Positions 24,801 to 38,601 of a DNA stretch of 64,000 bases are shown in pieces. This DNA comes from Taxillus chinensis (Eukaryota; Streptophyta; Magnoliopsida; Santalales; Loranthaceae). Made by a program: the position numbers and the translations under genes. The stretch is taken from contig CM042090.1 in NCBI GenBank assembly GCA_023512835.1, positions 11,687,343 to 11,751,342 on the forward strand, read 5' to 3'. Position 1 is the first letter of the stretch, and the number at the start of each line of letters is the position of its first letter. The notes under the pieces were generated by a model. The model was given only the letters and a program-made list of their open reading frames with translations, ran no database searches and was not told where the DNA came from.

Positions 24801-27800
24801 GACCTTTATAAGAGAAGAGAAGAGTACACAATCATTGTATGGACCAAAACTTTAACATGCAAAAAATTATTTGATATATCAAAGTTCACATCACGCATAA
24901 ACAATAGACTTATCTATTCATTGATGATGTGAATTTGTGACTCTCTAGATTCCTTCGAAAAAATTTGAAAATGTTTTTTGTAAATGATTGGAAGACGAGT
25001 TAGAACAAACTATAGCAAACATGTCGAGGCAGAATAAAATAGGAGAAGAAAAATGAGTTTATTTGTATTGTTACATGTTATGTAATTTTATACGAAATAA
25101 AAAGAGAGGAAAAGAAACTTTAAGTCATTATAACGAAGTTATAGCTTCTATATAATAGTTGAATATATTAATAGTGCATTTCATTGTAGGTTATAATCTC
25201 ATCGATGGTTTTATTGGATGAGAATGAAAAACAAAAAGAAAGAAGCGGAAATGAAAACAAAAAAGAATAACAATTTGTAAATTTCTTTTTTAGTTCTAGT
25301 AATCTCCTCAAAATAATTGAAATGACCCAAAATGAACTCAAATCCTAAATTAGTGTTTTGAGGTTTCATATATATATATATATATATATATAGTTGTATT
25401 AAGATGAGATCCCAACGGAATATGAAATATTTTCATGTGAACTATTAGATTTATATCAAATGATTTAAATTATATTTTTTATTTAATTATAGTTTCATTA
25501 TAATAATTTTGTATCACTGTTATAGTTAAATTAAATTATAATATGGATCATTAAAAAATCTCACATTACTATAGTAAAGTGCATATTTACATTATAGCAT
25601 AATCTTATATATGTATAATCCCAACATATGTGGGGAACTCACGCCCACGCGCGTGCATTGTGGCATGTATAAGGCCAAGTTGCCATTAGGGACTCTTTCA
25701 CTTTTTGCTTTCGAAATATTGCCAAACGACTTTAGTAGGCAAAATCAAATTAAGTCTCTGATCAAAAATAAACCTAAAAAGGATAACTATTTTTATAAAA
25801 TCCCAATTAATATAAAATTAAATTAATTTTCATATTTAATTTGAAATATTAAAAGGGCTAGGGGATAGAAAAGAAAAGAGTTAATTCAAATAGAATACAG
25901 CGAATAAAAAAATAAAAACACCTATTTTCTAGTAATCGTGTTTGAATACTAAAAAAAACATGTACTAAACAAATAAATACATTAATTCTCTATACTTAAA
26001 TACAAAAAACACTCTTTCACCAAAGTCACAATTTTTTTTATATGAATCCAAAGTCACAATTTAAAAACCGTGCAGCAACAATAATGAGATGAGTGGTTAT
26101 ATTTTATATGAAATTTTTGAAGTGTATGTGTGTGTGTATATATATATAATAATGGGAGGATCGTGAGATTCAGAGATTGGAATCTGGAATCTTTAGATTC
26201 CACTTGCTTTTGCTTTTGTTGGATATAGATTCCAAGTTGATTCCACCGACACAAGCATATGCAACCACGGGTTCCCACCCATCCACCCAACACACCCACT
26301 CGATGACTCGAATCTCTCAATTAATTGTTAATTTAATGTTTAATTCAAGTCTAAAACTGGACAAGCAGTCCTCTTCCTGCAGTTCTGGAAGAACTGCTCC
26401 GTTGTACTATATATATATATATATATATCATTCCGGCCTTCGATAATGACTATGCAGCTCCATGAATGAGGGATGACTTTTTTTATTTTACTTAAAAGAA
26501 TATATCTATTACTTAATTTATGTTCGAAATCGGAAGAATGCAATATCTGTACATATTTTCTTTACCCTAATATATGTAATTATTTTAATTACAACATTGC
26601 TTTTAGACAATATATATAATATAACTATCCAAAAACTTGAAACCCAAAAGTACTCTAAGACAATTAACTTATCAAATTCATTTTTTATTTTATTGTACTC
26701 TCGTTAAAATTTATTTTAAATTATTAATTATTATAATATCCAAGGCGGAACCAGAGGTTAAACTGGGGGAGGGGGTTTGTTTTGTTTTGGCGACTAGATT
26801 TTTTCGATAGGGGTAAGTTTTTTTTATTGAAAGAAAAAAATTCGATTACTTGGCATAACAAATACAGTAAATACCTAAGTTGTGTTAGCTCAAATTCAAA
26901 TATTTAATTATGAAAAGAGAATAGGTTTAGGTTTTTTAATAAATATTTAATTATTAGTATTTAAGTAATTGATTAAATCAATTATTTCACATATAGTAAA
27001 GATAATGAATCATTTCATTTTAATTTGTATGCCGATTTTATTATTTCATTTCAATTTTTGCATAATAAACTAGCTATTATTCTTTAGTCAATTTTTTTGG
27101 CATTTTAAAAATTATTTAATTAAAAGGGCATATTTGAAAATAATATAATTCATATCATTTTTAACTCGTTGTAAACAATCAATTTTAAAAACTAGCATTT
27201 AAATTCAAATAACATCATCTTTAAAACTTAGCTAATTTTATAATCAATAAGTTTAAATCTTAAAATTTAAGTTAACCAAACATAGCCTAAGTGTTTCAAA
27301 ACAAATGAGTCAAATCAAACTGGTGGTTTAAAGACTTGTTTGAAGGTGAGATCGAAAGAAAAATTTACAATATGTTACGACAAGGTGAGCTAGAATGTTT
27401 ATTTTGAATATTACTTTCAACATTCAACCTAATGTTTAGGGTGCCATTGCAAGGCATGAAGATAGGACTCACAAAGGTTACTTAAAATGTTTGTCTTAGT
27501 GCTCACTTGATAAAGATTTAGAATGTTCATGACTGGCTTAAAATTGACAATCATAAATGCTATCTCCAAGTGAAGGATTATGTCATGTAATAATTAAGAT
27601 CACAATTTCAAATTGTCTCCTAAGAAAATGCATATGCTTTAAGCCTCAAACTTGTAAAAACAAGATGAGAAAAGTTTCACAAAATTAAAAGAACTAACGT
27701 TATGTGTGATGATAGTGGGTTTACTAGCCACTTGCTAAATTCATTAAATTAGGCTTATTGTTGTTTTGTTTTGATTGGAAATTTTAATGAGCAGTTAATC

Positions 27801-28900
27801 TAAATGCATAAATTAAATCAAACGAAATAAATAATGAAACAAATCATTGAGGAACGTAAATGAAACGAATTAAAATACAACACAAGATTTTAGGATAATA
27901 ATAGTGAAAGAAAGTGTAATCATTATTGAATTTGAATGGCACAAAACATGAAATAGCAAATTATAATGAGTATTAAACTTGTAGAGAAATTGGAATAACA
28001 AATTAAAAATCTTTAAATCCAAAACAAAATTAGAACAACAATATTCTTAAAGAGAACAAATCTGAAAAGAAGAATTAAACAAAATCTAGCATTGTAAAAA
28101 AGCGTGTCATCTTCAAGGTTTCCCCCACCTTAGCATCTCTCCAAACCCAAATTGTGTATATGAAAGTGCATCCAAAAATCCCTACCCCCTCCCCCTCCCT
28201 CCCAAACGTCCTCCTTGAGTTCCTAAAAATGCATTTTTAATATCATTCCCCCATCTAGTCACTGTTCACAGTCATCACACACCTATCGCATTCGTTTCAA
28301 TGTCCATTTACTATCTTGTCCTCATAAAATCAAGTTAAAATGAGGCCTAGAATGAAACGACATCATAACAAAAATATCACATTTGCACATGATAGTACAT
28401 GTGGCTCTTTCAAGTGGTGTGTCACCACATGCATGCTCATCTCACTCTTTTGAAAATTTAGCTTGCACATAGTGAGATTTACAGCCATATACACAATTAT
28501 GTGCACATTTATAGAATATAACCAACTTAAATACCTATGAAACAAGACCAGTTTAAGGCTAATCGGAGTTCTTTAGATGAAATTATAATTTTTTAAAATT
28601 GGATTAACTGCCGATCTAGCTCTTCAACCTATAAATTTTAAAACTTTCCAAAACCATCCAAAAAATCAAAAAAATCACTTCAAACTAGCTAATCACAATA
28701 TGAATAATTGTGATTAACCGAATTGTATCATATTCTCTTGTAAAATTATATTTTAACATGAAATTTTACTTAAGAGTTTAAAACTCCCATGAATACCATT
28801 TGTTTAATTGAAATAATTAATTAAGTTCAAATTTCATTCACAAATATCAAACATTAAACTTAGTTAAAATGTAAATATCCTCTATAATCAGTTTATCCTA
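21860..28900. other. AT-rich intergenic region without recognised genes
   Basis: The first ~800 bases (to about 22650) are less AT-rich and may hold upstream control DNA of the CEP gene. The rest is AT-rich with scattered TA microsatellites (about 23835, 25370, 26410). There is also a degenerate ~20-base tandem repeat built on GATGTGGAAGACTAATTCA at 24365-24450. A possible element end (AGGCGGAACCAGAGG) stands near 26745. None of the short open frames looks coding. Confidence 0.6.
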
Positions 28901-30185
28901 ACATTTGTTATAACATTTTTAATCAATAAATAAGGAAATTTTGAATGCTAGCTAACTTAAGGATAAGAGTATGTAAATATTAGTTAGAATGTGTGTTCCA
29001 ATATTCTTTAGAAGTTGATTCGAATGTTGAAAACAAATGGAGCAAAGGATTCATTGTGTACACTTATACTTCAGAATCAGAAAGAGGAGGATATGTAACG
29101 CCCCCAAATTTGAGACTTCCAAACCGGGTGTGTTAGCGAAAAATAAATATACAAATTTTATATCAATTTCAAACTATTACTTATTTAATCAAACAAACCA
29201 TTCATTATTACAAATTTCAATCCAAGATCTTTAAGGTTTAGGGGTTTAGAGACTAAGTATCCATAACCCATTATTACATAACAAAGCACACGAGCAAACA
29301 ACTTAATAAATCTTTAAATTTTCACACAACTTTATTTCCAAGCACTTCTCGACTCCTTATCCTAGTTTCTCCATCCCTTAATTACCTGGGGTTGGAAAAG
29401 AAATCATAAAAAAAAAGGTGAGCTCAATTAGCCCAGTAAGGGTAAACATAAGTGGGTAAGGAAAAATCATGAAGATATCGAACATAGGAAATATAATATT
29501 TACACATCATACATGATCAACATTTCACAAGAAAATCATAACATGGAAGATTATGTTTGAACATCATATCATAACATCATGATCCAGGTTAACTACCCAG
29601 ATACCGTATCATAACATAACATATTATCAGCTGGATTGACACTCTCCAGTGATGTTCTTTACCCAATGCATTGGAGGTCTTTCTGGAACCACCCATTATA
29701 AACTTACTTTGTCTAAACATAAGAGGTTATAACAACTTTAACATACATAACATGAGGCATATTATAGAATTCCAATAAAACATTCAAGGTTAACAAGGAT
29801 AACCACGAATATCAAAATGGTTATCTACCCCAATCAATAGCATAAATTACCAAGAGAGACTAAAAAGAGACTAATCTAATCTTCTCAACAATAAAATGGA
29901 ATTAGAAAAATAAGAAACATAAAACTCTTACAATAATAATTCCAAATAAAACAAGATAAAGAGGAAGAGAAAAGTCCCTTACAATAATAATGAAATATAG
30001 ATTATAATGAAAAAGAAAAGGGGGATGAGAAAAAAAAACCCTTACGAAATATAGACTATAATGAAAAAGAAAAAGAGGATAAGAAACCCTTACTATCGCT
30101 TGTCGTTCTCCGCGTTCTAAACCTTAAAAATATCAAAACACTAAATTAGCATTAATGCTTGAAAAGTTCAATATCACACATATCT

Positions 30186-30186
<1 letters not shown>

Positions 30187-30228
<42 letters not shown>
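30187..30228. repeat. (TA)n microsatellite
   Basis: About 20 TA repeats inside the solo LTR. Confidence 0.95.
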
Positions 30229-30229
<1 letters not shown>

Positions 30230-32270
30230 TACTTTAACTTATATCTTTTAATAGGCATACCGTGCTTGTGGGGTTGAATATTAATTTGGGTTCCCACTTC
30301 TATTGCTGTTCCATATCCTATTTCGATCCCATGCATCATAAGCCTTGAGTTGTGCACTAACTAGGTTATATGCCTTGAGAGTTTTTGAATAAGATTTACT
30401 TCTTGTATTGGGTGAACGGAAAAGACGTGCGATAAGCTTATTTTTCCTACGTGTCTTCCACCTTAACCATGAGGGGATATTAGACACGGGTCTAAAGGGA
30501 AGATCAGGAGGAGATAAGGATGGGGATAGCTGTGAGGTTGAAGCATTAACAATTGGGGTTGCGAAGAAGAAGGGCGATTCACGGAGAATTCATTTTGGAA
30601 GTCGTTCCTTACGATCTTCCGCTATCTAGAACCTTAAAAATAAAAATAAAAACATAAGTTAATATTCTCATCTTTTCACTTGAATTATAGAATGACAACG
30701 CTATGATAAAATACTATAATTTAAAATAATTACACAGGTATGTATATAAGGTGGCAAGGCCAACCATGTATGTATATACGAGGTGGTACAACCAATCATA
30801 TAAATAACATATGTAAGGTGGTAAAACCAACCATGAATATAGTATATATGAGGTGGTAAAACCAACCATAAGGATCTACATAATAAATAAGGAAGTAACT
30901 TCAAAATTTCAAAATCTTAAGTATTACCTTTCGTAGAACTTCGACGCTTGGTAAGTACCAAAAGCAAAAGAGGATTTGAGTAGAGTATTTGGGGTGTTAA
31001 GAGGGCTTAAGGGAGTGTTTTTAGAGGGAAATTTCGTGGTGTGGCTTGAGGGATTTGTGCTTAAGAGGAGAGGCAAGACACTCCTTATATAGGCAAGGAT
31101 GGTGGTAGGTGTGTAGTGTGAAAGTAGTGTATGAATTTGACTTTGGCATCAAATTAAATTATGTAAAATATATATAATACTTTATTTTCCTCCTATTATC
31201 CTCTATTAAAACGTGGGTATCTTCTCCTACCATTTTAAAATTGTTTTAAGACTTTTCAACCTAGAAGGTTCCTTTGGCAGCAAAAGTCCACATTGGTGTA
31301 CTCCCTACTAATTCAATTATAACATTTTTAATTTTGTAGTTTTTGACAAATGGCCAATTGTATTGCATTACTAACTCAAATATCTACAAATGGGTATCAA
31401 TTTTATAATTTTTAAATATGTATAACAAAAGTTATTGAATTTTAAAGTCATACTAAAATGTTTACCCGTTCATACTGAACCTATGTGTAGTATTTTAAAT
31501 TCTGGAATTGATTGGCTTCATATTAAATTCTGAAATTTTTACACGTTTTAGATAAGTCATAAATGAACAAATGGGTTTTGGTTTCATGTCAATTGGATCT
31601 GTATAATTCAAGTTATGGATTTTTGAATGGGACCTCCAGAATCTGCCTCATTCAAATTTTTGGGCCTTACCTATGTTTTATACTTTTGGTAAAGTTAAAG
31701 CTTGTAATACTTACTTACCCATAGTAATTTGGTTTAAGAAACTAAATGACATAATATATAGCATCTAAACTTTTTATGATGTATAAGAAATTATTTTATT
31801 TTTATAACGTATTTAATATTTATGCGGATAAAATAATATAATTGCATAATCAATAAACAATAAAGTAAGATAACATTATAGCATAAAATATTATAATCCT
31901 AAACATAAACATTAATATCATATTCTATGGCCTTCGTAAAATTTCTTGAATTATATTAGCGTATGTGCGTAGGACGTGTTGTGCTTCGACAGTAGAGCTG
32001 CACAACCCTTCGGCTAACATTGTCGTGGTTGTCGCACGAATAACCTCAAACTTCTCCCTGTGTCTCGTCGCATTATATTGCAGCCATTGGACACGAGCAT
32101 TTAGCTCATCTATAGCAAAGCATAGCTTTGTAACTTCAAGTCGTATTGCTCGCCGATCTTCATCGCGTACACTATTCTCGGATGGCGATTTGAGAACTTG
32201 ATGCCATAACTCTTATTATTCTTCTTCTTACTTCTATACTCTCTTATAAATAAAATCTCATGCTCATACC

Positions 32271-32280
32271 TATTTATAGA
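32271..32280 (-). promoter_or_regulatory. TATA box inside the solo LTR
   Basis: The minus strand reads TCTATAAATAGG, an excellent plant TATA box, about 220 bases into the LTR when read in its own direction. It probably marks the U3/R promoter. An ATG (32207) and a 95-codon open stretch follow downstream on the same strand. Confidence 0.5.
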
Positions 32281-32509
32281 CGTCCAAACGGATACTATTC
32301 ATAACGGCTAGTTACTATTCTAACGACTACTTATTAGTCACATGTTATTTGAATGACTATATTGGGTGCTTATTTTTATCATGATAATATCCAAAATATC
32401 CTTTCTAACTATTCTTAACAATAACATTATTATTATTTTATTATTATTACTCTTTAAGGAAGAACTTAAATAGCTAAAAATTTTGCGGGTCTTACAGGAT
32501 ATCCTTTAC

Positions 32510-33140
32510 TTATAGCTCGAAACTAACAAGAAGATTGCCTCGAGGATACTTTGAGTTACTTGACAATAATAAGACTCAATATACTCTATGGTATGGTTTT
32601 GTAAGTCGGTACACAAAGACACCAAGGGAGCCACATTGGCAAACATAGAAGAGAATCATAAAATGTACTCTTAACTTTGGAGTTTTTTATAAATATGGTG
32701 TAAATGTAAATCTTGTTGAATATTCAAATAGTGATGAGAGAGGTGACTAAGATGACAAGAATAATACAACAATACATTTATTTTATATTGGATTGATTGC
32801 ATTCTAATAGATGTCAAAGAAATAATTAATTGTAGTATTGTCATCGTATTAAGTGAGCATGTGGCAATTGTTTTTGCTTATAGGTGAGAAATTTTAACAG
32901 AGACATTAAATCACCATTACGATAATTCAACTTTGATTCTTGTTGATAACTAATGGACAATTAGTTTGTCGAAGAATCCAGTCCAGCATAGAAGGAGCAA
33001 GCAAATTGATATTCAGTTTCATTTTCTTAGAAATTGTGTGAAAGAGAAGATGATTAAGTTGAGATATTGTAATATTAAGGGGCAAGTGGTATATATATTT
33101 ACAAAGTCATATGTTGTCCTTTAACAAATTGTGATAAATG
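32510..33140 (+). pseudogene. Ty1/copia RNase H relic
   Basis: Plus-strand fragments match the end of a copia polyprotein. FVSRYTKTPREPHWQT is the RT-end block, NLVEYSNSDERGD the RNase H start, then a KKQLIVVLSS-like segment with stops. EGASKLIFSFIFLE corresponds to the usual K-H-I-D-x-R-Y-H-F block. Numerous stops make it non-functional. The solo LTR stands directly beside it and probably landed in or next to it. Confidence 0.75.
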
Positions 33141-34539
33141 CTTGAAATGAAGAGTTTTTTATTTAAGTGGCAAATAATTGCATATCAGATGTTGTTTCTT
33201 GTAATTGGATGACTTTCTCTCTTATTTGGATGTTGTCATGTATCAAAATAGGAGTCTCGTATTAGAGCTTTGATATTGACTTTATCAAAACCAATGTAAA
33301 TATAAAACTTAGTGAAGATTGAAAAAACGATGACATTAGAATAGTTAAAATATTAAAGAGAAAAGCTAGTTGCAAACTTATCTTATGCATGCCTTTTTGT
33401 ATACCTAACTCATCAATATTATATTGGTCCAATGATTTGGGCAAGCCACACTCGTGATTTGGTCCAAGAAGATATTACTATGTTAAGTGTGCACGGGGGG
33501 GCCTGTACGAAAGGAGCTTGTATATAGCATTGCTCAATATTAAATATGTAGCTTTTAACTATAGTAACTATATCATTTTTGTTAAATTTGATGAGATTTT
33601 GTAAATTCATCATTATTAAAAAAGTAATTAACACACAACATTAAATGGAAATTCCCTCTCTTCAAGATCAATAAAATGCCAATAAAAATATTCACCTCAT
33701 CTCATTCAACAATGCCTAATATTTTAAATTAAAATAATAACATTTTATTAATATTTTGATAAATTAAATGACTAATATAATGTAAGTTTTTGAGAGAAAG
33801 ACTTCAAATTTATGCAAAAATGATATTTTTCATCAAAAGTTGACATTAATTTTTATAAAGCCAATGTCAATACTCTTAAGGCATGTATGGTACGCGGGAA
33901 TGGAATGAGATCCATTCTCATTTCTACGTTTGGTAGACAAAATGAAAGGAAATGCAATCTCACCATGAGAATAAATATACCCTACATAAGGTAAAGTCCA
34001 TTCTGTCCATATATTAGGTTTTGAAACATTACCATATTCAGAGGAATCAATTTGAATTGATTTTTGGCTAAAATGACCTTGCAAATTCACACCTTTACCA
34101 ATCATCACCATCATCCACTCCACACTCATCGTGCCACCACTGACCTACCACTGCAAATGACCCCATAATCATAGTTGCAATAGTGACCATGAGACCCACC
34201 AACGACTGCAATCGCACCACTAACTATCATTGTTAGTGTGACCACCAATGATTCAGGATCTTCAACCATAGATACTAGATCTATTATCAGGACGCCGAAT
34301 TTGCTGCTACGATACCAAATCTCCACGGCTCTCGACCACCACTACAACCTCCTCCTCGCCACTAGATGCCCACACGCTATTGTCTCCAAAAACAGTTATG
34401 GCCCCTGAACGTAGGTTGAATTTGTTCGATCTGATGCAAAACAAGCACTATGGCTTTTATGTAATTGTAGCTTAAAACTTTTTCCATCCTTTAGTATTTC
34501 TCATGCACTAAACAAGGGATGAGATTTTTTTTATATTCA
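33141..34539. other. Intergenic, possible further transposon debris
   Basis: No gene recognised. A sequence GGCATGTATGGTACGCGGGA at about 33880 after TTA resembles a Harbinger-type end, and the 34080-34400 part is CCA/CAC-rich, but no matching right end was found. Confidence 0.4.
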
Positions 34540-34542
34540 TTA

Positions 34543-34930
34543 GAGCATCCATAATAGGTTTAGTATAATTAAACTTTTCCTATAATTTAGAAGAAAAATA
34601 TACAAATTTATCAAAAATCATCTACATCAGGTTCTCTAAAATAGGGTATAAGGATAGAGAATGAATAGTCAATCCATATATTTATGAATTCATTATTTAT
34701 TCTTAAATACTTTTCTTATAATTTTTCAATATATATTATTATGCATGTAAACTTTTGATTGGTGATAATAAATGAAAGAAAGAGAGATAAAATAATACAA
34801 AAAAATTAAAGAATAACTGTAGATAAAAATGAAAAAAAATGAGATATTTGATGTTTTTGAAAAATAAGTAAATTATATACTATTCATCTCTAAAAAAGAA
34901 ATTAAGATGCCAAGGTTATTATGGATGATC
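34543..34930. mobile_element. MITE of the GAGCATCC family
   Basis: The left end is GAGCATCCATAATAGGTT; the complement of the right end is GATCATCCATAATAACC. TTA stands on both sides (34540-34542 and 34931-34933). The 388-bp body is AT-rich and non-coding and resembles the copies at 5525-5878 and about 43450-43775. Confidence 0.65.
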
Positions 34931-37900
34931 TTAATTCACTTTTATTTCATATTAAATTATAAAAAAATATTATTAAATAAAAAAAGTAGTATAAAATATT
35001 ATTTTAATAATATAGAGAGTGATTTAGGAAATCTATTGTGGTATATATTTATATAGGAAAGTAAAAAGTAATTTAAATATGTAAATTTAGATAAAATGAT
35101 TGAATATCTGATGGTAGTGCTCCTACACCGACTAGGATACCAAATGCAGGATTGAAAAATTTAATCCTCGTTCTCATCAACCTGGTAATGTCATTTTCAT
35201 ATTAATTGTATTAATTTTGATTTTATTTTTACATACAAAACAAGCTATTAGATGTCAATATCAAATTTTTGAGTTTTGTATTAGAACATTTCCAACAATA
35301 ATATGTATTTTATTTTTACATGTGGAGAATTTTTTATCCGTGAAGGGTACTTTTTTGCTTTTAACTCCAACAACACTCTTCATTTTAGATGTATTTTTAT
35401 TAAAATAATAAATTTTATTATATTTCTAATATAATAAACTATCATTTGAAGAGAAGAGAGAGGAGAAAAAAGATAAAAAATAAAATAAAATAATATGTAG
35501 ATAATGAATAGTGACTCTTCAAAAATAAAGAGTTATTATAGTCTTTTGTACATGTGGAGAGTCAAATAAAGAGTTTGTTAGAGCTTATTTTTGTCATTTG
35601 ACTTTATATTTGTAGACAATATAAAATTTCTTGGAATAACTCTTAAACATTTACAAACTCCTGGAATTGCTCTCCATTCTTGTGCAGTCTCCCTCGGTTT
35701 TTGTGTTACCCGTTTTTTTATCGTTTTCCTTGAAAATTGGACTTAATAAATATATTAGACACAATTAATCCAATCAATGTGTGGGTTATATTTGTAATTT
35801 AGTCTTTTGGCATACCTGTCCAGATTTAATGTACCTCGCCCTGTGTGTGTGCGTGTGCATGTGTGCGTGCGCGGGTGTGTGTGTGCGGCGCGTGCATGTG
35901 CGTGTGCGTGCTGGTATATTTTGAATTATTTTAAGAGAAAATAAAACAAAAAAATATGACCCAAAACATAATTCGACCAAACTACGAAATTAGATAAATC
36001 CGGATTTTATCTAATATACTATTATTAAAAATGAACTCACAAAATCACTAAGTGAAAACATCGTCATAGAATATCATACATAATATGATATATAATACAA
36101 CAATTACGGATCTATGTCCGGAAAAAAGGGATAGATAATACAAAATGAGCAAAGGGGGGGGGGAGGGACGGGGGGTGACGGGGGGATGGGGGGGCGCATG
36201 ATGGAGGGTGTAATGACTCCTAATTAGTGATTGTTTGGGGTGTGTTTTATCATGCTCACATATATTTTAACTCTATTTATATTTAATTTTCTATTTTTAT
36301 GCTCCATTTTTATTTATATTTTCTTAAAACATCAAAGAGAGAGGCAAAGAGTGTACCAATAAAAAAGGACACTCATATACATAAAAAAGGGCATGGCTGG
36401 CCCTGATTACATGTACATGATGTGTTAGTATAAGAATAAGATAATATATTTATATAAAATTTATTAATATGTTAAAAAAAATAAAGAATAAAAAATGATA
36501 GCCGTACTCATATTTTATGTTTTTATTTATTTAATTAAATGATGGGGGTACACTAGTGATAATTGGCAATAGAGTTGTCTCATTGCGTGATGATTGCCTC
36601 GGGTGGAACAGGAGTCAAAAGCAAGGGTACAGCCACGTTCGACCGCAGTGCGTGTTCAACTGCCCCGCACATTGTGGGGGGTTTCAAACATGAAGAAGAA
36701 ATGGAGTGACAGACAATCTTGGATGGATGGAATCGGATCCTCCAAACTCTGCCCCCAACCGTCCGTCCGCTAATTAAATTTGGTTTGAAATGTTGTGCGC
36801 CACATGAAGTGGTGGAATTGGCGGCGCCCCACAGTATTTGGGAGATTCCCCCAACGCCTCACCGTATGTGGGAGATTCTCGTGAAGCCACCCATCGCTAT
36901 CAAACTGGAATATACTTCATTAACCAGTATTAGCTGCTCCTAAAAAAAGGAAGTAAAAAAGTTTGCTTCCGCACCCTCGCCCACTATTAGCTGATGTAGT
37001 AGTACTAGTATGTATGGGTAGCTGATGTATGGGTGAGTCATTGACTTGCCGGCTACACAAGTTCACTTGTTTTTATTATTATTATTATCAGTTTTGTAAA
37101 ATTTATTTTTTTTATATGAAGCTAGCTTAGAGAGGATTTTTTTATTAAAAATCTTAAATAATATATTCGTATTTTATAATTTTGATTGCTTTTATAGTTA
37201 TATGAATGTCATGTTTTATTATTAGGCAGAAACTAAAATAAAAAAATTCAAAGGAATTAGAGATTTAAAGTAAAAATAATAATATAAAAATGGCTAGTCA
37301 AACCTAATAATTTTTTTATTTTTTTTTAAAATGAACTAAGTTTCATTTATTTTAAATAAATTTATCTAAAATTGTATCTAAATCTAAAATGACGCATCAT
37401 TATTTACCTCGAAATTAACTCTTCCAATAATCTAAATTACGCGGCATCCAACCAATCCTGTTGCAGTGCTCCCCATGACATCGCTACCCATCCCCCCTTT
37501 TTCAGTTGCGCCGTGCCTCTGCCCCATAGTCGCCCCTACTATTCCAACCGACAGATTTTGATCTACCTCTATTGTGCTAATTGGCAGCTAGAGAAATGTC
37601 ATTCATGTTCAAAGAGAGCTATATATGGGTTAAATGTTGTTAGGTTTTGAAGGCTAAATTTGAAAAAATAAAATTAAGCAATAAATAGGTAAATATAATG
37701 ATGATGGTATTAACTAAAATTATATTAAATTAATTATTTTTTGCTTTAGCTAAAAATAACTAATATTCTAATATATAAGATTTGAAGGATAGAACTAATA
37801 TAAGGATTTTTAAAAATAATATAAGTTTGTGGAAGGTGGGGGTGACATTTTTTTTAATGCACGAAATATTTTGTTTAAAAAAAATCAAACAGTTAACATG

Positions 37901-38601
37901 TTTGATTTGAAATATACCTCTTTCTAGCAGTGTTGCGGTGGGGCTGTGTTCCACAATCACCCATTTTTTCAAATTGCATTGGTTAGACCTCCACCAGAGC
38001 CAAAGTCTGACACCACTAAGATCCCCAGAATCACACGCCTTTTCCTTTTCGTAATAATTAGCTTCTTCTCTTCCTACTATTTCCTTTTTTTTTTCTATAG
38101 CCATGAACTAATTAATTAGTTTTACTTGCAGTTGTCATTAGCTGGCGGATTATAATAAAATCTCAAAATAAATAAATAAAATATTAAATTTTGATTTTTG
38201 AAGCGAAAAAAAAGGTCTCACGTCTGAAAATGCTGCCGGAGGGACCAACATTTCAATACAGCTCTTTATTACTTAATGAAATTACATATCCACTATGTTA
38301 CAATGGAGGGTTGGCACTGAAATATTTCCTCCCACTTGAAGGAGTTTTGATCTACGCTTGAGAACCAAGGTCCACACGATCGACAAGAATCCCAACTTTG
38401 GTGGGATGAAGGGGGAATATTCAACAAAAATATCTTAGACCATTATAGAATAAAGCAGAAAACAATAATGTGGGGACATTGTTCCATTGAAAAAAAAACG
38501 AGAAAATAAAAAAAATTATATAATTGAGTAGACACATAATTATTATAATGTGTTTTAAAATCAGACCTATATAATAAGATTACATATGCAATTTGTTTTA
38601 T
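34931..38601. other. AT-rich intergenic region
   Basis: It holds a likely degraded MITE at about 35283-35590 (GAACATTTCCAACAATAAT at one end, GAGTTTGTTAGAGC at the other), a GT/GC-rich simple repeat at about 35840-35912 and a strong G-rich tract at 36154-36195. The 36570-36950 part is less AT-rich and carries a 74-codon open frame that I cannot assign. No gene was recognised. Confidence 0.55.
36154..36195 (+). repeat. G-run tract, quadruplex-prone
   Basis: At least four runs of three to ten guanines are separated by one to four bases (GGG-A-GGG, ACGGGGGG, TGACGGGGGG, ATGGGGGGG), which meets the usual pattern for a G-quadruplex. Confidence 0.8.

Larger units (their letters stand above)
29094..32496 (-). 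mobile_element. Solo LTR of a Tekay/Del-like Ty3/gypsy retrotransposon
   Basis: Read on the minus strand, it starts TGTAAGACCCGCAAAATTTT and ends TTTGGGGGCGTTACA, terminal forms common in long chromovirus LTRs. The 5-bp target duplication GGATA flanks it exactly (29089-29093 and 32497-32501). At 3403 bp with no gag-pol, it fits a solo LTR. Near 29411-29450 it has the GTGAGCTCAATTAGCCCAGTAAGG block, which also occurs in the 56-58 kb element. It contains a (TA)n run (30187-30228), ~35-base tandem repeats on the theme AAGGTGGTAAAACCAACCAT (30740-30880) and a minus-strand TATA box near 32275. Confidence 0.75.

Noticed and set aside
29037..29234. Plus-strand 65-codon frame
   Set aside because: It crosses the exact border of the solo LTR insertion, so it is a chance fusion.
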